Shown: positions 11,301 through 23,214, counted from the first letter of the stretch. The stretch is 64,000 nucleotides of DNA from Heterodera schachtii (GCA_023374025.1 SIJG01000021.1:1032474-1096473), one strand, 5' to 3'. Notes: generated by a model from the sequence alone, not told the origin. Made by a program: numbers and translations.

Positions 11301-11467
11301 TTTGGTTGCTCAACAAATTCAGCATTGGCGCCGAGTTGAAGCAGTTGAAGCGCATTTATGAAACTTCGATTAAAGCATTGCATAACATTGAAAATGAGTG
11401 GGACAAAGAACAGAAAGCAATTAGTGATAATGATGATGACATCGCCAATTCGGTTAATAATCGTTAA
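8311..11467 (+). CDS. Four-exon gene for an unidentified 467-residue helical protein
   Basis: Exons are 8311-8429, 8774-9158, 10005-10569 and 11133-11467, with junction phases 2, 0 and 1 all consistent and a total of 1404 nt ending in TAA. Acceptors are TACAG, TTTTTAG and TTTTAG. The start at 8311 is the first ATG of the open frame after a CATCAG acceptor, but the gene could extend upstream. The product is Leu/Ile-rich and mostly helical, with a low-complexity linker (a run of Ser with one Ala, then DSDEN) near residue 100-120, followed by a basic-acidic stretch (KSAKSSKKQDEEE). The tail ends with an acidic patch (DNDDD). No signal peptide or convincing membrane segment. I do not recognise the family. 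Intron 2 contains the hAT-type MITE at 9547-9956. A possible poly(A) signal AATAAA is at about 11594. Confidence 0.7.
9290..9425. repeat. CCGGGACC-type repeat remnant inside intron 2
   Basis: Contains AAGCCGGGAATTTCCCGG, GTCAAAACCGGGACTT and, at the right, GGCCCCGACCTACCCTAA. It resembles the interior of the hAT-type element at 9547-9956 and part of 45360-45440, but lacks a clear left terminus and target duplication. Confidence 0.5.
9547..9956. mobile_element. hAT-type MITE with 8-bp target duplication ATTTTAAC
   Basis: Ends are TAGGGTTGTAC and GTACAACCCTA. ATTTTAAC flanks both sides (9539-9546 and 9957-9964). The interior is rich in GGGACCGGGACC blocks. It lies entirely in intron 2 of the gene at 8311-11467 and carries no reading frame of its own. 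Confidence 0.85.
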
Positions 11468-11589
11468 TTAGTTGATTGGCACGAAACAAATGGATGAAGC
11501 CGACCTCAAGCATTTTCTATAAAATGCATAGGATTTTTGGAATGATAAGGATTTGATAATTTGGGTTGTCATAATTTGTATTATTTTTC

Positions 11590-12405
11590 CACGAATAAAA
11601 GTTCTCTACTGAGACTAAAAATGTGATTTTAAGTTTTGATCGATGAATGAAAGAAGAGTAAATATTTTAAATTTATACTCACAAAATATATTTAATCATT
11701 AGGGCGCAGGTTTATTTGGTACAAAAATTCCAAAATTTGGATTATAATATGGACGAAAAAAACAACAACAGAACTATGTAAGAAAAACATGGAACGAAAC
11801 AAGGACATAAATATGGGTAATTTCTGAAGGCTTTATAATTTTTAAAATTTTGACAAAAACCGAGAAGACAATTTGGTACTTTAAATTTGAGGCGTAAAAT
11901 TTGAATTTGGTTCAGACTCTGTTGACGGATGGCCCAAAATTTCCAAATTCCTCAGGCGCCGCTTATGGGCAACACCGGAACACGAATTTTCATAAACTGT
12001 TTAATAAAGCATTTCGAACAATTAAAATTTTAGGAATCTTAATTATTGAAATTTTTTTGTCTTGAATTTTTTTCAAAAATATTAATTAGTTTTGCTATAG
12101 AATCTATCGAAAAAATACTTATTTAAATAACTGTAATTTACAAACTGTTTCATGAAATAATAATTTTTTTATAAAAAATTATGAAAATTTTCAAGACCCG
12201 GTTGGACCCGATCGATACCCGGACCCGGTTGGAAAACCTGGACCCGGACTCGAACCTGTTTTTTCTGCACCTGGTAATACCCGGGCCCGGCTTTTGCCAA
12301 AATACCCGGACCTGGGTATCCCTATTTTTTGGCATTCTTGCAAAAATATAATTAAAAAACAAAACGAACAGTTCATATGGTTATGTTGAATATAATAATT
12401 AATTA
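11590..12405. other. Intergenic, with a CCCGG-rich repeat at 12190-12335
   Basis: Holds AT-rich DNA, a GGCGCCGCTTATGGG fragment at about 11955, and a stretch with GACCCGGTTGGACCCG and ACCCGGGCCCGGC blocks related to 54165-54592. No gene. Confidence 0.4.
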
Positions 12406-12591
12406 ATGATTAATAAAAATTTAAATTTTTTCCTAGTTTTATTCTTCAATTGCATTAAATGCAATAAAAATTATTGTGATATCTGTCATTATAGCCATAA
12501 TATAATTGATTCTTTTTTTTACAAAAAAATGTATTTCCATGAAAAATGTCACGATTTTTTTTTTCGTTTTACGCGACTCGGTCTCACTTAA
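12406..12591 (+). CDS. Short Cys/His-rich open frame, possible gene fragment
   Basis: From ATG at 12406 the frame runs 61 codons to TAA. It has a hydrophobic start (NFFLVLFFNC), then a spacing of Cys and His (CIKCNKNYCDICHYSH ... HEKCHD) reminiscent of a small zinc-binding module. The TTCCTAG inside it could be a splice acceptor, so the hydrophobic part may be intron. Very AT-rich; weak evidence. Confidence 0.25.
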   Translation: MINKNLNFFLVLFFNCIKCNKNYCDICHYSHNIIDSFFYKKMYFHEKCHDFFFRFTRLGLT

Positions 12592-12724
12592 ACCAATAGA
12601 TTTACTTTCTTTTTTTTTGATTATTTCATCTCCTCCTCTGTCAAATGTTTTACACCTATTTGACCGGTAAATAAATTTTCTAAAATATTAATATTTAAAT
12701 GTTTTTGAGTATTTTACGTTGTTA

Positions 12725-13319
12725 AGCCAATACGCATAAATATGCAAATAAAGTCGTGAAATATGCACTAAATATGCACAAAAATCGCAAAATATGCACC
12801 AAATATGCACAAAAAAACTTGAAAATTAGGGGTGCAAATTAACTTTAAAAATTTTTTTTCATTAGTACACTTGACAATGAGCTACAGTTCTTTTATAAAA
12901 TTCTCTTAGCAAATATTGACATTTTTAAATCAAAAATTTTGTCATGAAAAAAAAAAAATTTGGGGGAAGAAGTTTTGAGAAAATTTTCCAATTCTTAGTG
13001 GTGTGTTTTTTAAAAATTTTCGGTCGATTCTTAGGGGTATATTTTTCTGAATTTTTAGGGCCGATTCTTAGGGGTGTATTTTCCGTTTTTATTGCATTTT
13101 TGTTAACAAATTTTCCAGAAAATGGCAAAATATGCATAAAAATGCAGAAAAACCCAAAATATGCAAAATATGCATTAAGGCCCAAAATATGCAAAAATAT
13201 GCAAATAAAAGTCCCGATTTTTATAAGCAAACACAAAAAAGAAAGTGTTTTTCCTACTATTTAGAGCATGGAGAAGCCAGGAAAAAAATATGCTTTTGCA
13301 TATTTTTTGCAGCCCTGTT
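12725..13319. mobile_element. hAT-type MITE relative (TATGCAAATA variant), left end degraded
   Basis: The right end TTTTTTGCAGCCCTG and the subterminal block (AAACACAAAAAAGAAAGTG then TCCTACTATTTAGAGC) match the MITE family complete at 29499-30143, in the same orientation as its right end. The body is built of repeated ATATGCA/AATATGCAC motifs. The left terminus is not recognisable and no 8-bp duplication was confirmed. It borders the satellite that starts at about 13365. Confidence 0.6.
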
Positions 13320-13364
13320 AATTAAACAATCGTAATAATTTTTTAAAATTTATTGAAAAAAAAA

Positions 13365-16300
13365 ATTGATAGTGAAAAACAAAGTGATAGTGATAAAACA
13401 AAGTGATAGTGATAAAACAAAGATAGTCATTAATGCGATAAAAACAATGAAATTGATAGTGAAAAAACAAAGTGATAGTGATAAAACAAAGATAGTCATT
13501 AATGCGATAAAAACAATGAAATTGATAATGATAAAAACAAAGTGATAGTGATAAAACAAAGATAGTCATTAATGTGGTAAAAACAATGAAATTGATAATG
13601 ATAAAAACAAAGTGATAGTGACAAAACAAAGATAGTCATTAATGCGATAAAAACAATGAAATTGATAATGATAAAAACAAAGTGATAGTGACAAAACAAA
13701 GATAGTCATTAATAAGATAAAAACAATGAAATTGATAATGATAAAAACAAAGTGATAGTGACAAAACAAAGATAGTCATTAATGTGATAAAAACAATGAA
13801 ATTGATAATGATAAAAACAAAGTGATAGTGATAAAACAAAGATAGTCATTAATGCGATAAAAACAATGAAATTGATAATGATAAAAACAAAGTGATAGTG
13901 ACAAAACAAAGATAGTCATTAATAAGATAAAAACAATGAAATTGATAATGATAAAAACAAAGTGATAGTGACAAAACAAAGATAGTCATTAATGTGATAA
14001 AAACAATGAAATTGATAATGATAAAAACAAAGTGATAGTGATAAAACAAAGATAGTCATTAATGTGGTAAAAACAATGAAATTGATAGTGATAAAAACAA
14101 GTGATAGTGATAAAACAAAGATAGTCAGTCATTAATGTGGTAAAAACAATGAAATTGATAGTGATAAAAACAAAGTGATAGTGATAAAACAAAGATAGTC
14201 ATTAATGCGATAAAAACAATGAAATTGATAATGATAAAAACAAAGTGATAGTGACAAAACAAAGATAGTCATTAATAAGATAAAAACAATGAAATTGATA
14301 ATGATAAAAACAAAGTGATAGTGACAAAACAAAGATAGTCATTAATGTGATAAAAACAATGAAATTGATAATGATAAAAACAAAGTGATAGTGATAAAAC
14401 AAAGATAGTCATTAATGTGGTAAAAACAATGAAATTGATAGTGATAAAAACAAGTGATAGTGATAAAACAAAGATAGTCAGTCATTAATGTGGTAAAAAC
14501 AATGAAATTGATAGTGATAAAAACAAAGTGATAGTGATAAAACAAAGATAGTCATTAATGTGGTAAAAACAATGAAATTGATAGTGATAAAAACAAAGTG
14601 ATAGTGATAAAACAAAGATAGTCATTAATGTGGTAAAAACAATGAAATTGATAGTGATAAAAACAAAGTGATAGTGATAAAACAAAGATAGTCATTAAGG
14701 TGATAAAAACAAAGAAATTGATAGTGATAAAAACAAAGTGATAGTGATAAAACAAAGATAGTCATTAATGTGATAAAAACAATGAAATTGATAGTGATAA
14801 AAACAAAGTGATAGTGATAAAACAAAGATAGTCATTAATGTGATAAAAACAATGAAATTGATAGTGATAAAAACAAAGTGATAGTGATAAAACAAAGATA
14901 GTCATTAATGCGATAAAAACAATGAAATTGATAATGATAAAAACAAAGTGATAGTGACAAAACAAAGATAGTCATTAATGCGATAAAAACAATGAAATTG
15001 ATAATGATAAAAACAAAGTGATAGTGACAAAACAAAGATAGTCATTAATGCGATAAAAACAATGAAATTGATAATGATAAAAACAAAGTGATAGTGATAA
15101 AACAAAGATAGTCATTAATGCGATAAAAACAATGAAATTGATAATGATAAAAACAAAGTGATAGTGACAAAACAAAGATAGTCATTAATGTGATAAAAAC
15201 AAAGTGATAGTGATAAAACAAAGATAGTCATTAATGCGATAAAAACAATGAAATTGATAATGATAAAAACAAAGTGATAGTGACAAAACAAAGATAGTCA
15301 TTAATGCGATAAAAACAATGAAATTGATAATGATAAAAACAAAGTGATAGTGACAAAACAAAGATAGTCATTAATGTGATAAAAACAAAGTGATAGTGAT
15401 AAAACAAAGATAGTCATTAATGCGATAAAAACAATGAAATTGATAATGATAAAAACAAAGTGATAGTGACAAAACAAAGATAGTCATTAAGGTGATAAAA
15501 ACAATGAAATTGATAGTGATAAAAACAAAGTGATAGTGATAAAACAAAGATAGTCATTAATGTGGTAAAAACAATGAAATTGATAATGATAAAAACAAAG
15601 TGATAGTGACAAAACAAAGATAGTCATTAATGCGATAAAAATAATGAAATTGATAATGATAAAAACAAAGTGATAGTGACAAAACAAAGATAGTCATTAA
15701 TGTGATAAAAACAAAGTGATAGTGACAAAACAAAGATAGTCATTAATGTGATAAAAACAATGAAATTGATAATGATAAAAACAAAGTGATAGTGATAAAA
15801 CAAAGATAGTCATTAATGTGATAAAAACAATGAAATTGATAGTGATAAAAACAAAGTGATAGTGATAAAACAAAGATAGTCATTAATGCGATAAAAACAA
15901 TGAAATTGATAATGATAAAAACAAAGTGATAGTGACAAAACAAAGATAGTCATTAATGCGATAAAAACAATGAAATTGATAATGATAAAAACAAAGTGAT
16001 AGTGACAAAACAAAGATAGTCATTAATGTGATAAAAACAAAGTGATAGTGACAAAACAAAATAGTCATTAATGTGGTAAAAACAATGAAATTGATAGTGA
16101 TAAAACAAAGATAGTCATTAATGTGGTAAAAACAATGAAATTGATAGTGATAAAAACAAAGTGATAGTGACAAAACAAAGATAGTCATTAATGTGATAAA
16201 AACAATGAAATTGATAATGATAAAAACAAAGTGATAGTGACAAAACAAAGATAGTCATTAAGGTGATAAAAACAATGAAATTGATAGTGATAAAAACAAA

Positions 16301-17518
16301 GTGATAGTGATAAAACAAAGATAGTCATTAATGTGGTAAAAACAATGAAATTGATAATGATAAAAACAAAGTGATAGTGACAAAACAAAGATAGTCATTA
16401 ATGCGATAAAAACAATGAAATTGATAATGATAAAAACAAAGTGATAGTGACAAAACAAAGATAGTCATTAATGTGATAAAAACAAAGTGATAGTGACAAA
16501 ACAAAGATAGTCATTAATGTGATAAAAACTATGAAATTGATAATGATAAAAACAAAGTGATAGTGACAAACAAAGATAGTCATTAAGGTGATAAAAACAA
16601 TGAAATTGATAGTGATAAAAACAAAGTGATAGTGATAAAACAAAGATAGTCATTAATGCGATAAAAACAATGAAATTGATAATGATAAAAACAAAGTGAT
16701 AGTGACAAAACAAAGATAGTCATTAATGCGATAAAAACAATGAAATTGATAATGATAAAAACAAAGTGATAGTGACAAAACAAAGATAGTCATTAATGTG
16801 ATAAAAACAAAGTGATAGTGACAAAACAAAGATAGTCATTAATGTGATAAAACAATGAAATTGATAATGATAAAAACAAAGTGATAGTGATAAAACAAAG
16901 ATAGTCATTAATGTGATAAAAACAATGAAATTGATAGTGATAAAAACAAAGTGATAGTGATAAAACAAAGATAGTCATTAATGTGATAAAAACAATGAAA
17001 TTGATAGTGACAAAACAAAGATAGTCATTAATATGATAAAAACAAAGTGATAGTGACAAAACAAAGATAGTCATTAATGTGATAAAAACAACGAAATTGA
17101 TAATGATAAAAACAAAGTGATAGTGACAAAACAAAGATAGTCATTAAGGTGATAAAAACAATGAAATTGATAGTGATAAAAACAAAGTGATAGTGACAAA
17201 ACAAAGATAGTCATTAATGCGATAAAAACAATGAAATTGATAATGATAAAAACAAAGTGATAGTGACAAAACAAAGATAGTCATTAATGTGATAAAAACA
17301 AAGTGATAGTGACAAAACAAAGATAGTCATTAATGTGATAAAAACAATGAAATTGATAATGATAAAAACAAAGTGATAGTGATAAAACAAAGATAGTCAT
17401 TAATGTGGTAAAAACAATGAAATTGATAGTGATAAAAACAAAGTGATAGTGATAAAACAAAGATAGTCATTAATGTGATAAAAACAATGAAATTGATAGT
17501 GAAAAAACAAAGATAGTC
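13365..17518. repeat. 70-bp satellite array, about 58 units
   Basis: The unit contains GATAAAAACAATGAAATTG, then ATAATGATAAAAACAAAGTG and ATAGTGACAAAACAAAGATA, then GTCATTAATG(C/T)G. Variants swap AATAAGATAA for AATGCGATAA, TAGTGATAAA for TAGTGACAAA, and several units are truncated to about 35 bp. Some variants recur every 210 bp and again at 353 bp, a sign of higher-order amplification. Because 70 is not a multiple of three, a minus-strand frame cycles through all phases and shows overlapping 66-codon frames; these are not genes. No telomere-type hexamer is present. Confidence 0.95.
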
Positions 17519-17544
17519 AATAATTCTTTTGGATTAGTAATTTA

Positions 17545-17916
17545 TAGGGCTGCCAATTTTATGTAAATACATATTTTTTCCTGGCTTCTCCATAGCCTAA
17601 TTAGTAGTAACAACACTTTCTTTTTTTGTTTTTGCGAACAAAAGCAACTAAAAAGCCTGTAAAACAAAAGGAAAAATATTTGTTACCTTTTTTGTTATAT
17701 ATTTTCATTTTTTTACACCAAAATTTCGTCAAATTTTTCGTAAATATTTTCACTTTTTATATGTATAGTTTGAAAATTTTTAAAAATGTATTATGAAAAA
17801 GTAAAAATTTTTTTTGAAAAATACCCCTGAAAAATATCAAAAATTAATTTTTAAAATACTAAAAATATTTGTTTACATATTTTGATCACTTTTTATACTT
17901 GTTTTTGGCAGCCCTT
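17545..17916. mobile_element. hAT-type MITE with 8-bp target duplication GTAATTTA
   Basis: Ends are TAGGGCTGCCAATTTT and a complementary ...TTGGCAGCCCTT. GTAATTTA flanks both sides (17537-17544 and 17917-17924). It has the same subterminal block (CCTGGCTTCTCCATAGCC) as the copies at 24.1, 29.5-30.1 and 53.3 kb. It lies between the satellite and the receptor pseudogene at 18143-19557. Confidence 0.85.
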
Positions 17917-18142
17917 GTAATTTAGAAGCCGAGAGAAATTGAATACCCATTTGCCAGTTCAGTCCCAAAGGTTGGTCGCCCAACAATTTTTAACGGATTC
18001 TTCAATTACAGACCGAGAGACTCGATTATTCGTTTAAAATTCTAATATTTTCTAAATGTGTTAAAATGGAAAAAAAAAGTTCAACTTTCGTGAAAAAAAA
18101 TCCAAAAATGGACTTATTTATCTATTTTTAAATTCGTTTTAC

Positions 18143-19557
18143 GTGTTTATGTCGTGAAAAGCAGAAAAGAATAGCCAGACAATAAAAAATTTGATGCAAT
18201 CGACACACAAAAAAACCAAACATGAAATTTTTTTGAGCCATTATTCATACTCCTAAATTAAAAAATATAATAAAAAATTAATTAAAATATAAAAGACCAA
18301 ATTGGCAACAGAATATTTGCGAGACGTTCAAGCCCAATTTGGAACATCAAGCAAAAAGACATCAGCACGCTGAATACTGGCAATGCTTAGAGGTAAAAAC
18401 AGGTTGAATTTGGCACAAAACTTATGCCAAAGAAGGCGATCAGCAAAGCGATCAGAGGGCTTACAAGGTAACATATCGAACTTTATGTGTCCAAATCACT
18501 TTAAAACCACTTCAATCGTGTAGAGCATAGTTGTTTTACTATTGCCAATTTTCGGCTTTTTTGGCTCCGGTACCAAAAATGATCAGAAAAAAGTGATCAA
18601 AGTTTCGAAAAATCGATAAAAATGACAAAATTATTAAAAATTCATAAAAAATTGAAGGCTAATGATAGATCCATAAACTTTTTAAAAAATGATCAGCAAA
18701 CAATTCTCTATCAGATATTATTATAAAATAAATTAAAATAACTGAATAAAAATATGCTAGGTGGAAGAATACTTTGAAAAAAATTCGAAATAATTCATCA
18801 TCTGCCCAACGGATCCGAACCCTTGACAAAGGTCATTAAAATGAAAGGAAAAAAAAGAATCAAATTAACAATTTTTTGCTGAGTTTTTCATTTGATCACT
18901 TTTTTCTGATCATTTTTGGCACCGGAGACAAAAAAGCCGAAAATTAGCAATAGTAAATCGACTATTCTCTACACGATTGAAGTGGTTTAAAGTGATTTGG
19001 ACACATACAGTTCGATATGTTCCCTTGTTAGTTGGAACAGTGCCATAAAAAGTGAATCAAATGCAAACAGCACCTTACAAGTGTTATGAAGCTTTCTGAA
19101 ATATATTTGATGTAATGATGGAAAAACTGTTGTTCATTATCGATAAATTCTCATCAGGAAACGATTAAATGGCCATTTAGATTTCGTAATTATGCTTAAT
19201 CAAAATATTATGACAATCAGCATTATTCATAATTATCTGAGGATTTTTTTGATAAGATTTTCCAGGGATTTGAAATGGAGTTCGGAGACCATAAAAATTT
19301 TGTTGGAAATTTTTTTTCTTTTTCATCTCTGCTGCAGTTTTCGCTACCATTTCTACTACTGTACTCGCTTAGTTCGACTTTACGGTAGTGGCAACCAAAA
19401 TGGTATTGAACAGAATGCCAACCGATGAGAGTGCACACTTTTCGCCCACAATTAGCCACATGGCAAATGTGTGTTGGTCCCCATTTTGATGGAACAGTTC
19501 AACATAAGTTAATTGCTGATTTTGGTGTGATTCGGTTGCATTTAATGGCATCATCAT
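18143..19557 (-). pseudogene. Srsx-like chemoreceptor pseudogene (5' half), copy 1
   Basis: Three exons align to the copy at 52652-55764. Exon 1 (19557-19373) gives an N-terminus with an NAT glycosylation site and membrane segment 1 (SSVGILFNTILVATT). Exon 2 (19095 to 18298) carries segments 2-3, including MFQIGLERLANILLP, the family's E/DR-type motif. Exon 3 (18252-18143) starts segment 4. Lesions: the exon 1 donor GTAAGC of copy 2 is CTAAGC here; a 564-bp element (18464-19027) splits exon 2; CAA has become TAA in exon 2 after CFYL; exon 3 is one base short and shifts frame. No exons for segments 5-7 were found downstream, where the satellite lies. Nematode Srsx receptors are class A GPCRs of chemosensory neurons; this copy cannot make one. 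Confidence 0.7.
18464..19027. mobile_element. Fold-back MITE with about 130-bp inverted arms and TTA duplication
   Basis: The left end CAAGGTAACATATCGAAC is mirrored at the right end GTTCGATATGTTCCCTTG. The inverted match continues inward through TCCAAATCACTTTAAAACCA and TGATCA-rich sequence for about 130 bp per arm. TTA flanks both ends (18461-18463 and 19028-19030). The paralogous receptor at about 55250-55262 has uninterrupted sequence, so this is a proven insertion relative to that copy. A 3-bp TWA duplication suggests PIF/Harbinger; the family is inference. The centre contains a minus-strand box-B-like GGGTTCGGATCCG. Confidence 0.85.
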
Positions 19558-19599
19558 CCAAATAAAATATATTTTCCAAAGATTGGCTCTATTTACTTT

Positions 19600-19885
19600 A
19601 TGAGTCTAATCAATTAACCATACTTGGTTTTTATACAATAATTTTATTCATGTTCGAATCTATATTTTTTGATATCATTCGAACCAAAATAATCAACAAT
19701 TACTAATTAAGCAAATATTTTTTTGGCAATTGCCTAAACGCCGAGAATTTATTTATTTTAGCTTTTTTAGACTTGTGCTCTTTCAAATGATACCAAAAAT
19801 ATAGGGATTGTTCGAACATGAACAAAGTTATTGTATAAAAAAAGGAAGTTAATTGGTTGGACTCATTAAAGTCGATTGGACTCAT
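19600..19885. mobile_element. Palindromic MITE with ATGAGTC ends
   Basis: The left part ATGAGTCTAATCAATTAACC and the right part GGTTGGACTCAT are inverted, and the inverted match continues through TATACAATAA and ATGTTCGAA blocks toward a centre at about 19740. The interior contains TTTCAAATGATACC, the core motif also found at about 48385, 56010, 61270 and 61460. The related sequence upstream of the second receptor copy (about 55800-56040) keeps part of it, so it may predate the duplication. Confidence 0.55.
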
Positions 19886-19969
19886 AAAGCGAAATATGTA
19901 GAAGCCATATGGTTACGCATTTTTAATGTAATTGGTTGTTCTAACTAATTATTACTTTTGGTTTTATTA

Positions 19970-22330
19970 TTTCCTATGCATTTTCAATGTAATTGGCGCC
20001 TTTATATTAATTTTTACGCTAATGACAGGTGAAAATGTGCAATTGTTAATGTTTTGCACAACGCCATCTGTCTGAACTTTTGGGCCCAAATTTAATTTAA
20101 AACATTAGTTGCGATTTGTTGGTTGGACATATTCTATTTTTTATATTTAATATATAAGAGAAAAAATAATTTTGTAAAATTTTTATAAAGTTTTGAAAAT
20201 TTTAATGTTTAGTGATGTGCTTCTTTGCATATTTAAAAAGGGTCCATTTTTGTTTCTTAATGAATGAATGCCATTTTCTTGAAATTGTATTTCAGTTTTT
20301 TTTTTGTAATGAGCTTTTGTCTGTGATGAATTGCATTTTTCAAGGTAATCAGTTTACTTAAAATTAACAATATTTGTAGCCAATTAAAAAGACGAGTTTT
20401 TAACTTGGTTTGAAGCTTCTAGCTTGAACTTTTTTGTGCCTTTTTTTGCCTTTTTTGCAATTTTGGTGCCTTATGCCGGCACGTAATTTTGGTGCCTTTT
20501 TTGCCTTTTGGCGCCTTTTTTCATGCCTTTTTTAGTATTTTTTGAAAAAAATGGAAAATTTTGAAATTTTTCTTATCATATTCTTTATAATTTCCAAAAA
20601 AAATTTCCCAGCGGCGCCTGTCGGCACCGCCGGACCCCAGTTATACCTTGGTTTTTTAAATTTTAAGACCACTGAAATTGTTGATATAACACAGGAGAAA
20701 AAAATTTGGTCCGAAGAGCAAAAAAAAGGGTCTTTTGGAAAATATGTTTTGCTAATTTGACAAATAATTATTGCGGAAATGTTGATTTTGGCTGCCTTTT
20801 TGCAATTTTCGTGCCTTTTTGACGTTTTGTTCATTTTTTATGCCTTTTTTCACATTTTTCGTGCCTATTTTAGGTGCCTATTTGAGAACTATTCGTGCCT
20901 AAAAGTCCGGGCTCTACTCATCACCCTTTTAATAGGATATTTTTCATCCCTTGCTCAAAAAAAAAATTCAAGGCACAAATTACAACTACCAAATTGGATT
21001 GCTCTTTATGTATATAGATATTTAAAAATTTATTTTTTCATTTATTTAATGTTTTTCGACATTTTTTAAGTTTCTGACCATTCCAAACAAAATTTCGGCA
21101 TGTCATTTGACCAAGGATAAACAATGGACTCATTTGAGGGTCCGAGCGTGGGGCCTCAAAAATTGAATTTTTTTACTTTGTTTCCCTTCAGCGATGGTGG
21201 TCAATTGAGAAAAATTAGCAAAATTGGTGGCTCAGTTCGTTAAATTCGTAGTTTTGGAGACCCGGGTTCAAATCAACATGAAAATAAATAAGTTTTAATT
21301 ATTCTATAGCAAACCAAACAATATAAAAAATCTCTTTTTTGACAAAAAATGCATTATAATTTTTCTTTTTAAGAAAATAAGCAAATATCAGTCAATTGCT
21401 CAAAGGTTGGTGAATTAATAAAGTGAATACAGTGGGAACTGGGATCTCAGGCATTTAAAATTTAGACAGAAAAATCCCTAAAGAAATCCAAAGTTGTACA
21501 TTCCCTGCACAAGGCACAATAAAGGCATGATATCATTAAAACGGAACTCAACAAAATGACCCAATATATGTATTTGCCAAGATTGGTTTTTCGGTGTGGA
21601 CATTTAAGCATCTTCCGCGTTGGTATTGCGATTTGAAAAGCCGCTTCATTAATTCTTTATCAAAGCATTCCATTCTCTCGCATACAAATTTTGCCATTAT
21701 TTAAAAATTTATAGAAAGCGCAAGCTAAGTTATATTTGAAGCGCCATATCGTTTCAGCGATCGTTGATTAAAAAATAAAATTTTCAACAGAGTCAAGTCG
21801 CTTTCTATCGTCCACATGAAAATTCATTTTAATTTATCAAAGCGGAGATTGACACAGAAATTAATGAATGTTATTATTTTGATAAATTTGTTACCAAATA
21901 AAGGTTAATGATAAAATCACTGTGACTTTGTTGAGTATTCGACTCTTTTCTAATTCTATTTGATTATTCATTAAATTAAATAATTTTAAATTATTAACGG
22001 AAATATATCTATATAATTTCATATAAAAAACAATCATTTAATACATGATAAAAATGCAACAAAATGATAATAATGAATAGATAATTTAATTTCAACCAGA
22101 GTTGGTCACGTTAATATTATGTCAAACTAATTTTATTCAAAAAATATTATAAAGACAATAAACTGAATTAATTTTATTCTTTAAATTTAATTTAAAATTT
22201 GGTAATGATAGTTTAAAAATTATCAGCCATTTTTCTATTATTCATGTACAGCATTATAATGCTGTCCAAATTGGCCGACCGCGGTAATTTTAAATTTATA
22301 AAAAACCAAAAAATATTCTCTAATATTAAC
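19970..22330. other. Intergenic: end of the duplicated receptor upstream region and a dispersed TGCCTTTT repeat
   Basis: 19970-20100 matches 56585-56715 (TGCATTTTCAATGTAATTGG, then CTGTCTGAACTTTTGGGCCC), marking the upstream limit of the segmental duplication. 20390-20930 is a repeat with many TTTTTGCC/GTGCC motifs and the GC hairpin GGCGCCTGTCGGCACCGCC at 20611. At about 21227-21280 a tRNA-like pair (TGGCTCAGTTCG and GGGTTCAAATCA) is seen. The rest is AT-rich with no gene. Confidence 0.5.
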
Positions 22331-22340
22331 TCAACATTTT

Positions 22341-22979
22341 AGAAAATGACTTTCCGTCATCCCTTGATACACTCGGCGCGGACAACGCGAATTCCTTATC
22401 CACAAAATCATGGTAAATTATTGAATATAAATTTTTGCTGATCGACACAGTTCCGTGCCACTGTTTCCCTGCCATGGAGGATAAAGAATCCTTATTATTT
22501 TCACAGTTGACCAAATTTTATAAATTATATCGACAGAAAACCATTTTAAGATATTTCTATCAGGGCAAGTATGTTTGTTAGAATAATCTGGGTTGAGAAA
22601 AATCGAATTTAACATAACGGGTCGGATTTGGGTCGAGCCGACCGGAATTCTGGATCGGGATTTGGTACGAGAAAAAACCTTTTTCGCGATTCGGGGTTCT
22701 AACGACAAATATGGTGTTCTGATTGGGGATGGTTTGCCTCTGACAGATATTTTGGAATTTTTGCATGTCTGAAATTTTCTAGAGCATTGCGGTGCCTGTT
22801 GGACCTTCTCGGCGGCCCTTGTTCATTCGGATGCAGTTTTTGAAAGGCGAGTCGGCGATCCTGATCGTCTTGTCCTGTACTCAGCTCAATATCTGGTTGA
22901 TTGTACTATTCGTAAGAAGCCTTACGAAGCTTGCAAAAGGATTGTCGTCATGAAAGCATTAAAGTTCACTAATTTTTAA
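22341..22979 (+). pseudogene. Papain-family (C1A, cathepsin-like) cysteine protease gene fragment
   Basis: The last exon (22783-22979) follows a TTTTCTAG acceptor and encodes HCGACWTFSAALVHSDAV, the C1A active-site segment with the nucleophilic Cys at 22797-22799, and then LYSAQYLVDCTI, matching the family's LSEQxLVDC block. It then drifts and stops at 22977. Upstream, 22474-22563 encodes MEDKESLLFSQLTKFYKLY, which resembles the I29 inhibitory propeptide. A short frame at 22341-22408 may be an earlier exon. The segment between propeptide and Cys is replaced by unrelated repeat-like DNA, and the catalytic His and Asn regions are absent. It is therefore a fragment or pseudogene. Intact members are secreted or lysosomal proteases. 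Confidence 0.55.
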
Positions 22980-23214
22980 ATTAAAAAGGATAAATTGTGA
23001 GGATCTTTGAATTTCACGATTTTTGCGGCCCAAGGTTTGTGCCTCTAACTTTAGTAAAACATATTATGTGTGAGAGCTTTCTTAACAGTAGAAATAAAAG
23101 CAAGGGTCCTTTTTATCTCGAAAGAAGATTTTAAGGCGGAACCAGGGGTGAAGCGCGCCCACGACCCAGATCCGCGATTCGCGGCCTTTTTTTCAAGCGA
23201 TTGGCGACGACGGC

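Noticed and set aside
13318..17274. Dozens of overlapping minus-strand frames of about 66 codons (HYHFVF-, INFIVF-rich)
   Set aside because: They are the 70-bp satellite read in cycling phases; the ends are set by the unit length, not by coding constraint.
13365..17518. CRISPR-like array
   Set aside because: Units are contiguous without unique spacers, and the genome is clearly eukaryotic.
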